Below, in pieces: positions 17,745 through 28,140 of a DNA stretch of 64,000 nucleotides; positions within the stretch are counted from its first letter, which is position 1, and each line of letters begins with the position of its first letter. The stretch spans positions 310,001 to 374,000 of the forward strand of contig NZ_CAAAIA010000001.1 in the NCBI RefSeq assembly GCF_900639875.1, given 5' to 3'. Below the pieces are notes generated by a model. The model was not told where the DNA came from. It searched no databases and saw nothing but the letters and a program-made list of their open reading frames with translations. The position numbers and the translations under genes were made by a program. Source of the DNA: Legionella impletisoli. GTDB lineage: Bacteria; Pseudomonadota; Gammaproteobacteria; Legionellales; Legionellaceae.

Positions 17745-17841
17745 TTCGACTAATTTTTTTGCACAAAAAAACAAATAATAAACTATTTTTGCCGATTCCG
17801 CTATTAGAAAGGGCAAATTATCCGTTTATTATTCGAATTAT

Positions 17842-18531
17842 TCAACTGCGATTATTAATTCGCTGTAATGCTAATTGTAATACATTGTTGAATACTTGTA
17901 CAATATTTAGTCTGGTTGTATCAATTAAAACCGAATTTTCGGCTGGCTTTAAGGGTGAATGCGAACGAGCTGTATCCCTTTCGTCACGCTTCTGTAATTC
18001 TTCGACAACCTGCGCGAGGCTAACATTATTTCCTTTGTCTTTCAACTGTTTATATCGTCGATACGCCCTTTCTTCTGCACTCGCATACAAATAGAGTTTT
18101 AGATCGGCTTCAGGAAACACCACCGTGCCCATATCACGACCATCCGTCACTAACCCTGGAGGCTTTGCGAAATTACGTTGCCGATTTAATAATGCTTCTC
18201 TTACTTCTTGAATCGATGCGAGCTTTGATGCATTCTGCCCACAAGATTCAGATCGAATATCTTTCGATACATCTTCGCCATCCAGCAAAACAACGGTTTG
18301 AGACTCTTTAATTTCAAAACGTAAATCCAGGGAGCGTGCTAGTTTTACTAACTTGGGAACATCATCAAATCTAATGTTGTGCTTTTCAGCAGCATACGCA
18401 AGAACTCGATAGAGCGCTCCACTATCCAAATAGTGCCAATTTAAATATTGAGCTAATTTTAAGCTGATGGTTCCTTTCCCAGTACCACTAGGACCATCAA
18501 TCGTAATAACCGGTATATGTTGTTCTTGCAT
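17842..18531 (-). CDS. cmk: Cytidylate kinase
   Basis: This 229-residue cytosolic kinase phosphorylates CMP and dCMP. It has the P-loop GPSGTGKGT at residues 13-21, the CMP-binding DSGALYR motif, TDGRDMGTVVFPEADLKLYL and a LID-like R-rich segment RRYKQLKDKG. AGGA lies seven bases before the ATG. It lies between aroA and rpsA, the widely conserved order. Confidence 0.96.
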   Translation of the reverse strand: MQEQHIPVITIDGPSGTGKGTISLKLAQYLNWHYLDSGALYRVLAYAAEKHNIRFDDVPKLVKLARSLDLRFEIKESQTVVLLDGEDVSKDIRSESCGQNASKLASIQEVREALLNRQRNFAKPPGLVTDGRDMGTVVFPEADLKLYLYASAEERAYRRYKQLKDKGNNVSLAQVVEELQKRDERDTARSHSPLKPAENSVLIDTTRLNIVQVFNNVLQLALQRINNRS

Positions 18532-18547
18532 AATAAATCCTGATGAA

Positions 18548-19861
18548 CTAGTGGTTACTCGATTGAATAGAGAGGCTGACTTGATTCGCTGTATCTAAAA
18601 ATGTCGGAAATGAAGTGGCAACATTGGCACAGTGTTTAATTTTTACTGGCTGATTTGCCACGGCTCCAGCAATAGCAAACGCCATAGCAATTCGATGATC
18701 ATGGTGACTATCTACCTCACCTCCTTGTAACCTCCCACCCTTAATAAATATACCATCCTCCAGTGCTTGTGCCTCAATACCTAAACGTAATAATCCCTCT
18801 GCCATTGCAGCAATCCGATCGCTTTCTTTGCATCTTAGCTCTTTTGCTCCATGCAACAAGGTCTGCCCTTTTGCAGAAGCTGCGGCTATAAAAATAGCTG
18901 GAAATTCATCAATGGATATAGGAACTAAATTACCTGGGATATCAATGCCTTCTAACTCAGCGTAGGTAACATGTAAATCTGCAACGAGTTCCTCCCCACA
19001 AAGTCGTTTATTGTGTATCGTAATGTTTGCCCCCATATCTTGCAAAATTTGAATAACGCCCGTGCGAGTAGGATTAATACCTACATTACGAATATATATT
19101 TCTGAGCCGGGAATTATTGTTGCAGCCACGATAAAAAAGGCAGCGGAAGAAATATCGCCTGGCACAATAATATCCGTTCCAACACATTCACTGGCGTTAT
19201 TAATCATGATGGCGTTATCGAGTTTTTGAATGGGATAAGAAAAAGTCGTCAACATCCGTTCCGTATGGTCTCTTGTTATGCCTGACTCAATTACACAAGT
19301 CTCTCCCTCAGCGTACATACCAGCTAATAATAGACATGATTTAACTTGAGCACTTGCTTCTGGCATTTCGTAAGTTACACCGTGTAATGTATGGCTACCT
19401 TCGATAAAAATTGGGGGCTTCCCTTCATTAGTTTTTATACCAGCACCCATCATCATCAAAGGACGGGCGATACGTTCCATGGGTCGTTTTAATAAGCTTT
19501 TATCGCCGGTGAGCTCACTATCAAACGATTGTGCTGCTAATAAACCTGCCATTAGCCTCATGGTAGTTCCTGAATTACCACAATCTATAACGCTTGCAGG
19601 ACTTTTAAGACCATATTTGCCAACCCCTTGAATGATCACTTTCTGCGCTACCGGCCCCTCAATAGTAACACCCATAGAGCGAAAGGCGGCTATGGTTGCT
19701 AAGCAATCCTCACTCTCCAGAAAGCCACTGATGGTAGTTGTTCCTTTCGCAATAGAACCAAGCATAATGGCGCGATGAGAAATGGATTTATCACCTGGTA
19801 CCGTGATATCACCTTTTAACGTATTAACCGGGTGACTAATAAAATGATAGGAATTGGTCAC
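18548..19861 (-). CDS. aroA: 3-Phosphoshikimate 1-carboxyvinyltransferase (EPSP synthase)
   Basis: This 437-residue shikimate-pathway enzyme joins shikimate-3-phosphate and PEP. Motifs are GDKSISHRAIMLGSI, CGNSGTTMRLMAGLLA and a late KESDRIAAMAEGL. It starts with GTG at 19861 that overlaps the serC stop as GTGA, giving MTNSYHFISHPVN. Class I or II glyphosate type is not decided. It is in the gyrA-serC-aroA-cmk-rpsA run. Confidence 0.96.
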   Translation of the reverse strand: MTNSYHFISHPVNTLKGDITVPGDKSISHRAIMLGSIAKGTTTISGFLESEDCLATIAAFRSMGVTIEGPVAQKVIIQGVGKYGLKSPASVIDCGNSGTTMRLMAGLLAAQSFDSELTGDKSLLKRPMERIARPLMMMGAGIKTNEGKPPIFIEGSHTLHGVTYEMPEASAQVKSCLLLAGMYAEGETCVIESGITRDHTERMLTTFSYPIQKLDNAIMINNASECVGTDIIVPGDISSAAFFIVAATIIPGSEIYIRNVGINPTRTGVIQILQDMGANITIHNKRLCGEELVADLHVTYAELEGIDIPGNLVPISIDEFPAIFIAAASAKGQTLLHGAKELRCKESDRIAAMAEGLLRLGIEAQALEDGIFIKGGRLQGGEVDSHHDHRIAMAFAIAGAVANQPVKIKHCANVATSFPTFLDTANQVSLSIQSSNH

Positions 19862-20940
19862 GAATGTTCCTTAGCATATCGATGCATAAATTGAATTAAC
19901 GCTTCCACTCCTTCCATGGGCATTGCATTATATAAACTTGCTCTAAGACCCCCCACTGTTCTGTGTCCTTTTAAAGCCAGTAAGCCCTGTTGTTCTGCCT
20001 GTTTGGCAAAATTGTCCTCCAGTTCTTTATTTATCAATTTAAAACAAACATTGACAATAGAACGGGCCTTTTCATCAACCGAACCATGATAAAACGAAGA
20101 CTCATCAATAAACTCATACAATCGGCGTGCTTTCAATTGGTTCATCATAAATAACGCATCAACCCCACCTTGGGTTTTGATCCACTGAAACATTTTATGG
20201 GCGATATAACAATTAAAAACTGGAGGTGTTGCATAGAGAGATTTATGCGCAATGTGCGTTTGATAATCCATCATAGTTGGCAAAGGCTTATTGTGATGGT
20301 TAGCCAGAATATCGTTATGAAGAATTACAACTGTCAAGCCTGGGATTGAAATATTTTTTTGAGCACCCGCAAAAATCAGCCCATAATCTCTAACGTTTAT
20401 AGGTTCTGTCAAAAGACATGAGGTCATATCGGCAATTAGCGGCATATTAACCATTGGCACAGGGACTTTTACGCCATTGATGGTCTCATTCGGAGTGAAG
20501 TACACATATGCAGTATTGTCTGGAGCAGCGCTTAGATGAAGCTCAGGTACCTTAGTAAACTCATTTGCCTTAGAGCTGCCAACACAGCAAGCATCGGCTA
20601 TTTTTTTAGCTTCATTAAAAGCAAGCTCAGACCATATGCCTGAAACCCAATATGCTCCAACCCTATTATTCTGAAGCAGGTTCATAGGAATCATTGAAAA
20701 CTGCATCCGAGCCGGGGCTGGAATAAATAAAACATGATACTCAGAAGGGATCTTTAAAAGCGCTCTTAAATCATCCTGAGCTTCATTCATTAATGATTTT
20801 ATGGCTTCAGTACGATGGCCTGTTTCCATTACCGACTTGCCAGTTCCCTGCCAGTTTAATAATTCTCTCTGCACTTCCTTTAAAATGGCGTCCGGGAGCA
20901 TGGAAGGCCCCGCACTAAAATTATATGGTCTATTATGCAT
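19858..20940 (-). CDS. serC: Phosphoserine aminotransferase
   Basis: This 360-residue PLP enzyme of serine and pyridoxine synthesis begins NFSAGPSMLPDAILKEVQ as usual. The PLP lysine lies in FAGAQKNISIPGL, and TGKSVMETGHR is the substrate region. It ends in GGLRASLYNAMP. It follows gyrA by 3 bp and overlaps aroA by 4 bp, so coupled translation is likely. Confidence 0.96.
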   Translation of the reverse strand: MHNRPYNFSAGPSMLPDAILKEVQRELLNWQGTGKSVMETGHRTEAIKSLMNEAQDDLRALLKIPSEYHVLFIPAPARMQFSMIPMNLLQNNRVGAYWVSGIWSELAFNEAKKIADACCVGSSKANEFTKVPELHLSAAPDNTAYVYFTPNETINGVKVPVPMVNMPLIADMTSCLLTEPINVRDYGLIFAGAQKNISIPGLTVVILHNDILANHHNKPLPTMMDYQTHIAHKSLYATPPVFNCYIAHKMFQWIKTQGGVDALFMMNQLKARRLYEFIDESSFYHGSVDEKARSIVNVCFKLINKELEDNFAKQAEQQGLLALKGHRTVGGLRASLYNAMPMEGVEALIQFMHRYAKEHS

Positions 20941-20943
20941 GTA

Positions 20944-23505
20944 TTAATTACACGTAGGATTTTCCTCAGGCTCTTCCTCTTGTATTTCTTCAATACGCTG
21001 CATACCAACCACACGTTCACCTGAAGAAACATTAATTAAACGAACCCCTTGGGTATTTCGGCCAATAATCGATAGCTCATTTACTTTAAAACGAACCAAC
21101 GTTCCTTTATCCGTGATAAGCATGACTTCATCATTTTCGCTAACATGTAATGCTCGAACGACTTTTCCATTGCGCTCATTAACTTGTATAGAAATAACCC
21201 CTTGCCCACCGCGGCCTGTAATACGATATTCACTGATATCCGTACGCTTTCCATAGCCAAATTCCGTTGCGGTCAAAATGGTGCCATCTCCATGAACAAC
21301 AACCAATGATATGACCGATTGTTTTTCAGCAAGACGAATGCCACGAACTCCTCGAGCTGTACGACCCATGGGACGTACGAGCGACTCATTAAAACGAATC
21401 ACCTTACCTGTGTCACTAAAAAGCATCACGTCTTTATTGCCATCAGTCATATCAGCTCCTACCAGGCTATCATCTTCATCTAAATGGACAGCAATAATGC
21501 CACTGGATCGTGGTCGACTAAATGCGTTTAAGGGCACCTTCTTCACCGTACCTTTTTTCGTTGCCATAAAGACGAAACAACCTTCTTGATATTCACGAAC
21601 AGGCATCATCGCATTGATGGTTTCTCCTTCACCTAAAGGAAGGATATTAATGATAGGTTTTCCTCTTGAAATACGGCTTGCTAAAGGGAGCTCGTACACT
21701 TTTAACCAATATACTTTTCCGAAGTTCGAAAAGCACAGTAAGGTATCATGAGTACTGGCCACAACTAACCGGTTAATAAAATCTTCTTCTTTTACATGCG
21801 TCGCCAACTTACCTTTTCCACCACGACGCTGAGCTTGATAGGCCGATAACGGTTGATATTTTACATAGCCTTGGTGAGACATTGTGACCACAACGTCTTC
21901 TTCGGTGATTAAATCTTCAATAGTTAAATCTTCTTGCGAAGCAATGATTTCAGTACGACGCCCATCACCAAATTGTTGTTTCATTTCTAACAATTCATCG
22001 CGGATAACCTGCATTAATCGCTCAGGAGAAGAAAGAATATCTAGTAGCTCTTTAATGAGATCAAGCAGCTCTTCAAATTCTTTAAGAATTTTATCCTGCT
22101 CTAATGCAGTTAAACGATGCAAACGAAGCTCAAGTATAGCCTGAGCTTGTTCAGGAGATAAACGATAGCCTTCATCACTTAAACCAAAGTGCTGAGGAAG
22201 ATTATCCGGCCTTGAGCCATCGCTTCCTGTTTTTTCAAGCATAGCTTTCACAAGACCCGGCTGCCAGGCTTTTGAAAGCAACTTTTCTTTTGCATCTTGC
22301 GGGGTTGGAGACTGCTTAATGAGTTCAATCATCTCATCAATATTTGCTAGAGCAATGCCAAGCCCTTCTAATAAATGTGCACGATTACGAGCTTTTTTGA
22401 GCTCAAAAATCGTCCTTCTAGTAACTACTTCACGACGATGTTTAATGAAGTAATCGAGTATTTCTTTTAAATTTAAGGTTCGCGGTTGCCCATCAACCAA
22501 AGCGACTGTGTTGATTCCAAATACGGTTTGCATTTGGGTATGCGCATATAAATTATTAAGCAACACTTCCGCCACTTCACCGCGCTTAAGTTCGATAACG
22601 ACGCGCATACCTCGCTTATCCGACTCATCACGCAACCCAGATATACCTTCAATTTTCTTTTCTCGAACCAATTCAGCAATTCGCTCAACTAATCTGGCTT
22701 TATTAACTTGATATGGAAGCTCGTGAATGATGATGGCTTGCCGCCCAGTATCCTCATCCGTTTCAATATCGGTTTTGGCTCGAATTTGTATACGACCTCG
22801 TCCCGTGCGATAAGCTTCAACAATCCCTGCTCGCCCATTAATAATGCCTGCGGTAGGAAAATCAGGGCCGGGAACAATTTCCATTAGTTCATCAATAGAA
22901 ACATTCGGGTTGTCAACCACGGTAACGCACGCATCTATGATCTCAGATAAATTATGGGGAGGAATATTAGTGGCCATACCTACTGCAATACCGGATGATC
23001 CATTGACTAGTAAGTTAGGAATACGGGAGGGTAAAACCGATGGAGCAAACTCAGTTTCATCGTAGTTCGGGACAAAATCAACGGTTTCTTTTTCTAAGTC
23101 CGCTAATAAAGCATGAGCAAGTTTTGACATTCGCACTTCGGTGTAACGCATTGCTGCTGGAGCATCTCCATCAACCGATCCAAAGTTGCCTTGGCCATCC
23201 ACCAACATGTAACGCATTGAAAATGGTTGAGCCATTCGAACGATGGTATCGTACACGGCCGTATCACCATGAGGATGGTACTTACCGATGACATCCCCAA
23301 CGATTCTCGCTGATTTTTTGTAGGGCTTGTTCCAATCGTTATTTAATTCACTCATTGCAAAGAGCACGCGCCGATGGACAGGTTTTAATCCATCTCGAAC
23401 ATCAGGCAAGGCACGCCCGACAATTACACTCATTGCATAATCCAAATAGGATTGCTTTAACTCATCTTCAATATTGACAGGGGTAACTTCTTTGGCTGAC
23501 ACCAT
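20944..23505 (-). CDS. gyrA: DNA gyrase subunit A
   Basis: This 853-residue type II topoisomerase subunit has the catalytic Tyr121 ([11 protein letters not shown]. coli Tyr122), the quinolone-resistance region [16 protein letters not shown] with Thr at the E. coli Ser83 position and Asp at the Asp87 position, and a C-terminal beta-pinwheel domain with GyrA-box QRRGGKG. Thr at position 83 is the wild-type residue in L. pneumophila. The start at 23505 has AAAGGA close upstream. A 111-bp palindrome lies in its upstream region. Confidence 0.97.
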   Translation of the reverse strand: MVSAKEVTPVNIEDELKQSYLDYAMSVIVGRALPDVRDGLKPVHRRVLFAMSELNNDWNKPYKKSARIVGDVIGKYHPHGDTAVYDTIVRMAQPFSMRYMLVDGQGNFGSVDGDAPAAMRYTEVRMSKLAHALLADLEKETVDFVPNYDETEFAPSVLPSRIPNLLVNGSSGIAVGMATNIPPHNLSEIIDACVTVVDNPNVSIDELMEIVPGPDFPTAGIINGRAGIVEAYRTGRGRIQIRAKTDIETDEDTGRQAIIIHELPYQVNKARLVERIAELVREKKIEGISGLRDESDKRGMRVVIELKRGEVAEVLLNNLYAHTQMQTVFGINTVALVDGQPRTLNLKEILDYFIKHRREVVTRRTIFELKKARNRAHLLEGLGIALANIDEMIELIKQSPTPQDAKEKLLSKAWQPGLVKAMLEKTGSDGSRPDNLPQHFGLSDEGYRLSPEQAQAILELRLHRLTALEQDKILKEFEELLDLIKELLDILSSPERLMQVIRDELLEMKQQFGDGRRTEIIASQEDLTIEDLITEEDVVVTMSHQGYVKYQPLSAYQAQRRGGKGKLATHVKEEDFINRLVVASTHDTLLCFSNFGKVYWLKVYELPLASRISRGKPIINILPLGEGETINAMMPVREYQEGCFVFMATKKGTVKKVPLNAFSRPRSSGIIAVHLDEDDSLVGADMTDGNKDVMLFSDTGKVIRFNESLVRPMGRTARGVRGIRLAEKQSVISLVVVHGDGTILTATEFGYGKRTDISEYRITGRGGQGVISIQVNERNGKVVRALHVSENDEVMLITDKGTLVRFKVNELSIIGRNTQGVRLINVSSGERVVGMQRIEEIQEEEPEENPTCN

Positions 23506-23550
23506 GGTCCTTTGACATCCTCATGCAAGAAATGAAAATCATACATCCAT

Positions 23551-23661
23551 TCTACCTGAAGATGCTGGTTTTTTCACGAACTGATTTCTCTTTGACAACC
23601 AAGTATTTAAACCATTGTCAACGTAAAACACGCCCGTGAAATCCCAACATCTTCAGGTAGA
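23551..23661. repeat. 111-bp imperfect palindrome upstream of gyrA
   Basis: TCTACCTGAAGATG at 23551-23564 is repeated in inverted form as CATCTTCAGGTAGA at 23648-23661. The arms extend for about 27-28 bases to TTTCACG/CGTGAAA with a few mismatches. A nested pair TTGACAA (23592-23598) and TTGTCAA (23616-23622) is found inside. It lies 46 bases before the gyrA start, so it is in the promoter or leader. It could be a small inverted-repeat element or a large regulatory hairpin. Confidence 0.75.
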
Positions 23662-23736
23662 AAAGCTATTTTTTTAACCCAAGAGGGAATTATATAATAC
23701 CATGTAATGCACTTAGAAAATAGTTGAAACACCTTA

Positions 23737-24591
23737 TTATAACAAGGGAAGTGCTTTATCTATCAAACCTACAACTTTCTCATTCACTTGTTCAGAAAAC
23801 TCTCCCGTCATTCGGTTTGCTAAAACCACACTTAAAGAAAGGCAGCGATGTCCAAACAATCTTCCTAGTCCTAAAATACCTGCTGTTTCCATTTCAAAAT
23901 TAAGCACTTTGTATCCTTCAAACTCAAAGGATACTAATTTATCTAACAGATCCGGATACGCTAGCGGAATGCGTAATCTTCGACCTTGGGGGCCATAGAA
24001 TCCATTACACGTAGCAGTAATACTGGGTGCGCCGAGAGTCACAAACTGTTCAAATAAATCCGCATCGGCCTCGGCTAAATAAAACAAGCCACATCTTGAC
24101 TCTAAATGGATCTGTAAATTCGCATGTAATTGTTTAAGAGTTGCTGATGGCTGGTGCTGATAATAATTCAGTAGGGTACCAAAACCTATTGCATAGCGGC
24201 TAATATATACATCCCCTGGCACACAAGCATGATCTAAGCCCCCGGTTGTACCCAATCGAATAATGGTTAATGTTTTATGCTGATTGCGTGGCGTTCTTGT
24301 CTTCAAATCAATATTAGCAAGAGCATCTAATTCATTAATAACGATATCAATATTCGGGACCCCAATGCCCGTTGACAATACGGTGATGCGCTTTTCGCCT
24401 AGATACCCAGTATGCGTAACAAACTCGCGATGCATTCGAGTAATTTCCACTCGATCAAATCGTTGACTAACCAGTTGCACACGAGAAGGGTCGCCAACCG
24501 TTATCACGGTATCCGCAAGCTCTTCTGGCAATAAATCAAGATGATAGACTGCACCCCGTTGATTAAGTGGCAAATCGGCCGGTTTGTACAT
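23737..24591 (-). CDS. Nucleoside phosphorylase, uridine-phosphorylase type
   Basis: This 284-residue protein of the PNP/UDP (NP-I) family splits nucleosides with phosphate. Early motif TVGDPSRVQLVSQRFD, phosphate-binding RLGTTGGL, and the late NFEMETAGILGLG segment with the ribose-binding Met-Glu are present. It is about 30 residues longer than E. coli Udp (253) through an N-terminal extension and some insertions, so it may form a distinct subfamily. Uridine is the likely but unproven substrate. It is a single gene, 230 bp from gyrA. Confidence 0.85.
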   Translation of the reverse strand: MYKPADLPLNQRGAVYHLDLLPEELADTVITVGDPSRVQLVSQRFDRVEITRMHREFVTHTGYLGEKRITVLSTGIGVPNIDIVINELDALANIDLKTRTPRNQHKTLTIIRLGTTGGLDHACVPGDVYISRYAIGFGTLLNYYQHQPSATLKQLHANLQIHLESRCGLFYLAEADADLFEQFVTLGAPSITATCNGFYGPQGRRLRIPLAYPDLLDKLVSFEFEGYKVLNFEMETAGILGLGRLFGHRCLSLSVVLANRMTGEFSEQVNEKVVGLIDKALPLL

Positions 24592-24727
24592 GATAATATC
24601 CTATGTTTGATGAATTTCCATAACCAATCATTTTTATCATGACGCATATGGCATAAATTTTCACATGCTTACCATTTTTTTAAAATCACAATGTATCGCA
24701 AAGCATTGCTTTTTTTATGCACATAAA

Positions 24728-24756
24728 TTGACGACTGCTATTCATTTTTATATAGT
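24728..24756 (+). promoter_or_regulatory. Sigma70 promoter candidate of gltA
   Basis: TTGACG (24728-24733) and TATAGT (24751-24756) have a 17-base spacer and both are near consensus. Transcription would begin about 120 bases before the citrate synthase start. The leader contains a hairpin ACCCACTC-GAATT-GAGGTGGGT near 24778-24799 with one bulged base. Confidence 0.65.
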
Positions 24757-24880
24757 TCTGCACCAGAACGCAATACACCCACTCGAATTGAGGTGGGTAT
24801 AAATCAATTATATCCCTCTGATCAACCAAATCAAAATAGGGCTATACTTGTTTAGCCGTTCTTAATCAACAGGAGTCCCA

Positions 24881-26152
24881 ATGACAAGTAAAAAAGCAAA
24901 ACTAACAATAAACGGGTCTGAGCCTATCGAACTGCCAATATATAGCCCCACCCTGGGAAAAGATGTAATTGACATCAGTAATCTTGGCTCTAACGGCATT
25001 TTCACCTTGGATCAAGGCTTTGTCTCTACTGCTTCTTGTGAATCCAAAATTACCTTTATAGATGGTGAAAAAGGCGTGCTCCTATATCGCGGTTATCCTA
25101 TTGAACAACTGGCAGAAAAAAAGGACTTCGTTGACGTTTGTTATTTGCTTCTAAATGGTGAATTACCAAATAAGGATGAAAAACAACATTTTAATGATTT
25201 AATTAATAACCACACAATGGTACACCAGCAAATGTACCAATTTTTAAATGGATTTCGCAGAGACGCCCATCCTATGGCTATTATGGTCGGTATCGTTGGC
25301 GCGTTATCCGCTTTTTATCACGATTCGATGGATCTTAATAATCAAGATGATCGCTACACCGCAGCGGTGCGATTGATTGCCAAAATGCCAACACTGGCTG
25401 CCATGAGCTATAAATATTCAATCGGCCAGCCATACATGTATCCTCAGAATAAGATGTCATATGCTGAAAATTTTCTTCACATGATGTTTGGAGTTCCAAC
25501 TGAGGAAACGACTCCGAATCCCGTCATCGTTGAAGCCATGGATACAATTTTCACACTCCATGCTGATCATGAACAAAACGCCTCCACCTCAACCGTACGC
25601 TTAGCTGGCTCAACCGGTGCCAATCCGTTTGCTTGTATTTCCGCAGGTATTGGTGCGCTTTGGGGCCCTGCTCATGGAGGTGCGAATGAAGCGTGTTTGA
25701 ATATGTTGAAAGAGATTGGCGATGTTAGTCGAATCAATGAATTTATCGAGCGCGCCAAAGATAAGGACGATCCCTTTAGACTGATGGGCTTCGGTCATCG
25801 TGTTTACAAAAGTTATGATCCTCGCGCTAAGGTGATGAGGGAAACATGCCATAAAGTTTTAAATGCAGTTGATGCACACAATGAGCCTTTATTTAAGCTG
25901 GCTATGGAACTTGAGCGCATTGCCTTAGAAGATGATTATTTCATTGAGAAAAAACTGTATCCCAACGTAGATTTTTACTCAGGCATCACCTTAAGTGCCA
26001 TAGGTATTCCAACCAATATGTTTACTGTGATATTTGCCTTAGCACGAACGGTTGGCTGGATGTCTCATTGGATGGAAATGGCAGCCAGCAAATCAAGAAT
26101 TGGACGTCCTCGCCAGCTATACACGGGCGAAGAAAAACGTGATGTTGAATAA
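24881..26152 (+). CDS. gltA: Citrate synthase
   Basis: This 423-residue type II enzyme condenses acetyl-CoA and oxaloacetate. Catalytic features are [18 protein letters not shown], the [10 protein letters not shown] segment with the active His, [16 protein letters not shown], and VDFYSG with the active Asp. The ribosome binding site AGGAG is before the ATG. It is monocistronic and followed by a hairpin. The promoter candidate sits 125 bp upstream. Confidence 0.97.
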   Translation: MTSKKAKLTINGSEPIELPIYSPTLGKDVIDISNLGSNGIFTLDQGFVSTASCESKITFIDGEKGVLLYRGYPIEQLAEKKDFVDVCYLLLNGELPNKDEKQHFNDLINNHTMVHQQMYQFLNGFRRDAHPMAIMVGIVGALSAFYHDSMDLNNQDDRYTAAVRLIAKMPTLAAMSYKYSIGQPYMYPQNKMSYAENFLHMMFGVPTEETTPNPVIVEAMDTIFTLHADHEQNASTSTVRLAGSTGANPFACISAGIGALWGPAHGGANEACLNMLKEIGDVSRINEFIERAKDKDDPFRLMGFGHRVYKSYDPRAKVMRETCHKVLNAVDAHNEPLFKLAMELERIALEDDYFIEKKLYPNVDFYSGITLSAIGIPTNMFTVIFALARTVGWMSHWMEMAASKSRIGRPRQLYTGEEKRDVE

Positions 26153-26180
26153 GAGCAATTTATTTCGTTTCTAATTGCTC
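26153..26180 (+). terminator. 3' hairpin after gltA
   Basis: GAGCAATT (26153-26160) pairs with AATTGCTC (26173-26180) over 8 bp right after the stop codon. No T-run follows, so its role as terminator is uncertain. Confidence 0.4.
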
Positions 26181-26182
26181 GA

Positions 26183-26310
26183 CCACAGCATCCATGCTAG
26201 AAGCCAGCAAGATTTCTGGGTACTGCGGTCAAAGCTGCAGTACGTAGATGTAATAAAAATTAGTTTTTGGCATACAATCCTACGTGCTGTGCTTTAAGCA
26301 AGAACATTAG
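26183..26310 (+). repeat. Diverged copy of the 7.8-8.3 kb structured repeat
   Basis: CACAGCATCCATGCTAGAAG, then GGGTACTGCGGTCAAAGCTGCAGTACGTAG, then CTACGTGCTGTGCTTTAAGCA, is collinear with the array at 7844-8345. The hairpin TACTGCGG-TCAAAG-CTGCAGTA (about 26221-26242) keeps the same loop as CTTCGG-TCAAAG-CCGAAG in the array while one stem pair changes from T-A to G-C on both sides. It sits between the convergent gltA and glpK genes. Confidence 0.65.
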
Positions 26311-26407
26311 ATGCTGCTATCAAAGCCGAAATGAAATACATACACAAAGATATACACAAGATTATTGATTGCCCATTCAAGCATGGCAGGTAGGAATTAA
26401 ATTCGGC

Positions 26408-27892
26408 TCATTGCTGGTTGGAATTCCTATCCTTTAATAAAGATAATGTGTTTAACCATCCTTCATAATCCTTTTGTGCTGAGTCGCAATCATCACTTGG
26501 AGAAAATTCTCTTTCAAAGGAATGATTTTCCTCAAACCCCTCCAGAGGATCAACCAAATTCGCTCCTATAGCTGCAAGCAACGCGGCTCCTAAAGCAGTC
26601 GTTTCAACGTCATGGGGTCGTTGAACTAAGGCATTTACTTGCGAAGCGAGAAATTGTAAGAACCAGGAATTTTCAGACATACCACCATCGACACGCAGCA
26701 ACGATAAGTCTAACCCACTGTCATCCCGCATGGAGCGCAATATATCATGTGTTTGATAACATACACACTCCAAAGCAGCCCTAGCAAAATGCGCAGCATT
26801 ACTGGATAATGATAAACCAGTGATCATTGCCCCATTGACGGATAACCAATGGGGAGCACCTAAGCCAGTAAAAGATGGAATTAAATACACGCCTTCGTTG
26901 CTGGATAAACTTCTTGCAAGCGATTCTGTTTCAGCAGCATGAGAAATCAATTTCAGTTGATCACGTAACCATTTAACCGTTGTACCGGCTTGATAAAAGC
27001 TGCCTTCAAGCCCGTAAGCCATTTTGTTATTCATTCGATAGGCGACAGTTGTCAGCAATTGGTGCTTGGATAACACTGGATTTACGCCAGTATTTAACAG
27101 TAAAAAACCACCGGTTCCATAGGTAGCTTTAATCATACCTTCTTTAAAACACCGTTGACCTACAAGTGCCGCCTGTTGATCACCTGCAACGCCTGTAATT
27201 GGAATGTTATTCGGCAATATATCCGAAGCAATGCATCCAAAATCTCCATCACAATCTAATACTTCCGGAAGAAGAGAATAAGGTATCTCAAAGAGCCGTA
27301 ATAAATCCTCATCCCAATTATGTTCAAATATATTGTACAACAAAGTTCGCGAAGCATTCGTTACATCCGTAACGTGGCTTTTACCGTTAGTTAACCGCCA
27401 AATAAGAAAGCTATCAATCGTACCAAAAGCGAGTCGACCTTGCTGAGCAAGTGTATTTGCTTCAGGGATTTCATTTAAGAGCCAGCGTAATTTACTGCCA
27501 GAGAAATAAGAATTAGGCATCAGTCCGGTTTTTCTTACTATCGTTTCCGATAGAGCCGATAATGATCGACAAAATTCTTCTGTTCTTCGGTCTTGCCAGA
27601 CTAGTGCGTTCGAAAGACACTTTCCCGTTTGCTTATCCCAAATTAAGGTTGTTTCACGCTGATTAGTAATTCCGCAAGTTAAAATATCTTTGGTATGAAT
27701 CGACTCCGTCACATCGTGAATGGCCGCGATGGTTTTTTGCCAAATTTCCTCTGGATCATGTTCGACCCAACCTTGCTTTGGATAATATTGTGTTAAAAGA
27801 TATTGACTACTTTTAACAAGGCGTCCCTTCAGAGTATATAACCTGGCTCGAGTACTGCTGGTACCTTCATCAATCGCTAAAATGTACTTCAT
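26408..27892 (-). CDS. glpK: Glycerol kinase
   Basis: This 494-residue FGGY-family kinase makes sn-glycerol-3-phosphate. It starts at the ATG at 27892 (MKYILAIDEGTSSTRARLY); a TTG nine codons earlier is less likely because AAGGA falls between the two. Motifs are GITNQRETT, GVAGDQQAALVGQ, YGTGGFLLLNTG and RVDGGMSENSWFLQF. It is divergent from glpD across about 250 bp, so the two glycerol genes likely share control. Confidence 0.96.
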   Translation of the reverse strand: MKYILAIDEGTSSTRARLYTLKGRLVKSSQYLLTQYYPKQGWVEHDPEEIWQKTIAAIHDVTESIHTKDILTCGITNQRETTLIWDKQTGKCLSNALVWQDRRTEEFCRSLSALSETIVRKTGLMPNSYFSGSKLRWLLNEIPEANTLAQQGRLAFGTIDSFLIWRLTNGKSHVTDVTNASRTLLYNIFEHNWDEDLLRLFEIPYSLLPEVLDCDGDFGCIASDILPNNIPITGVAGDQQAALVGQRCFKEGMIKATYGTGGFLLLNTGVNPVLSKHQLLTTVAYRMNNKMAYGLEGSFYQAGTTVKWLRDQLKLISHAAETESLARSLSSNEGVYLIPSFTGLGAPHWLSVNGAMITGLSLSSNAAHFARAALECVCYQTHDILRSMRDDSGLDLSLLRVDGGMSENSWFLQFLASQVNALVQRPHDVETTALGAALLAAIGANLVDPLEGFEENHSFEREFSPSDDCDSAQKDYEGWLNTLSLLKDRNSNQQ

Positions 27893-28060
27893 TGATTTCA
27901 ATTTCCTTATATTATCCAAGGGATTTTAAAGTGTTTTTGTAATTAAGCAAATTCAGCAACAATATCCGCACAACTCTAAGATTGAGCTAGTTAGGTCTGT
28001 CTGCTAGCTTCCCTGTACTCATCTTTCGGGACAGGTATCACTTTAAATTCAGTAAACAAA

Positions 28061-28089
28061 TTGTCAAACCTTTCTGAGTTTATTATTCT
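28061..28089 (+). promoter_or_regulatory. Sigma70 promoter candidate of glpD
   Basis: TTGTCA (28061-28066) and TATTCT (28084-28089) are 17 bases apart, about 50 bases before the glpD start. Any GlpR-type operator cannot be assigned by eye. Confidence 0.5.
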
Positions 28090-28140
28090 GTCCTAATAAC
28101 CCTTAAAATTAGGTAGTACATTATACCGGGGAAAACTAAA

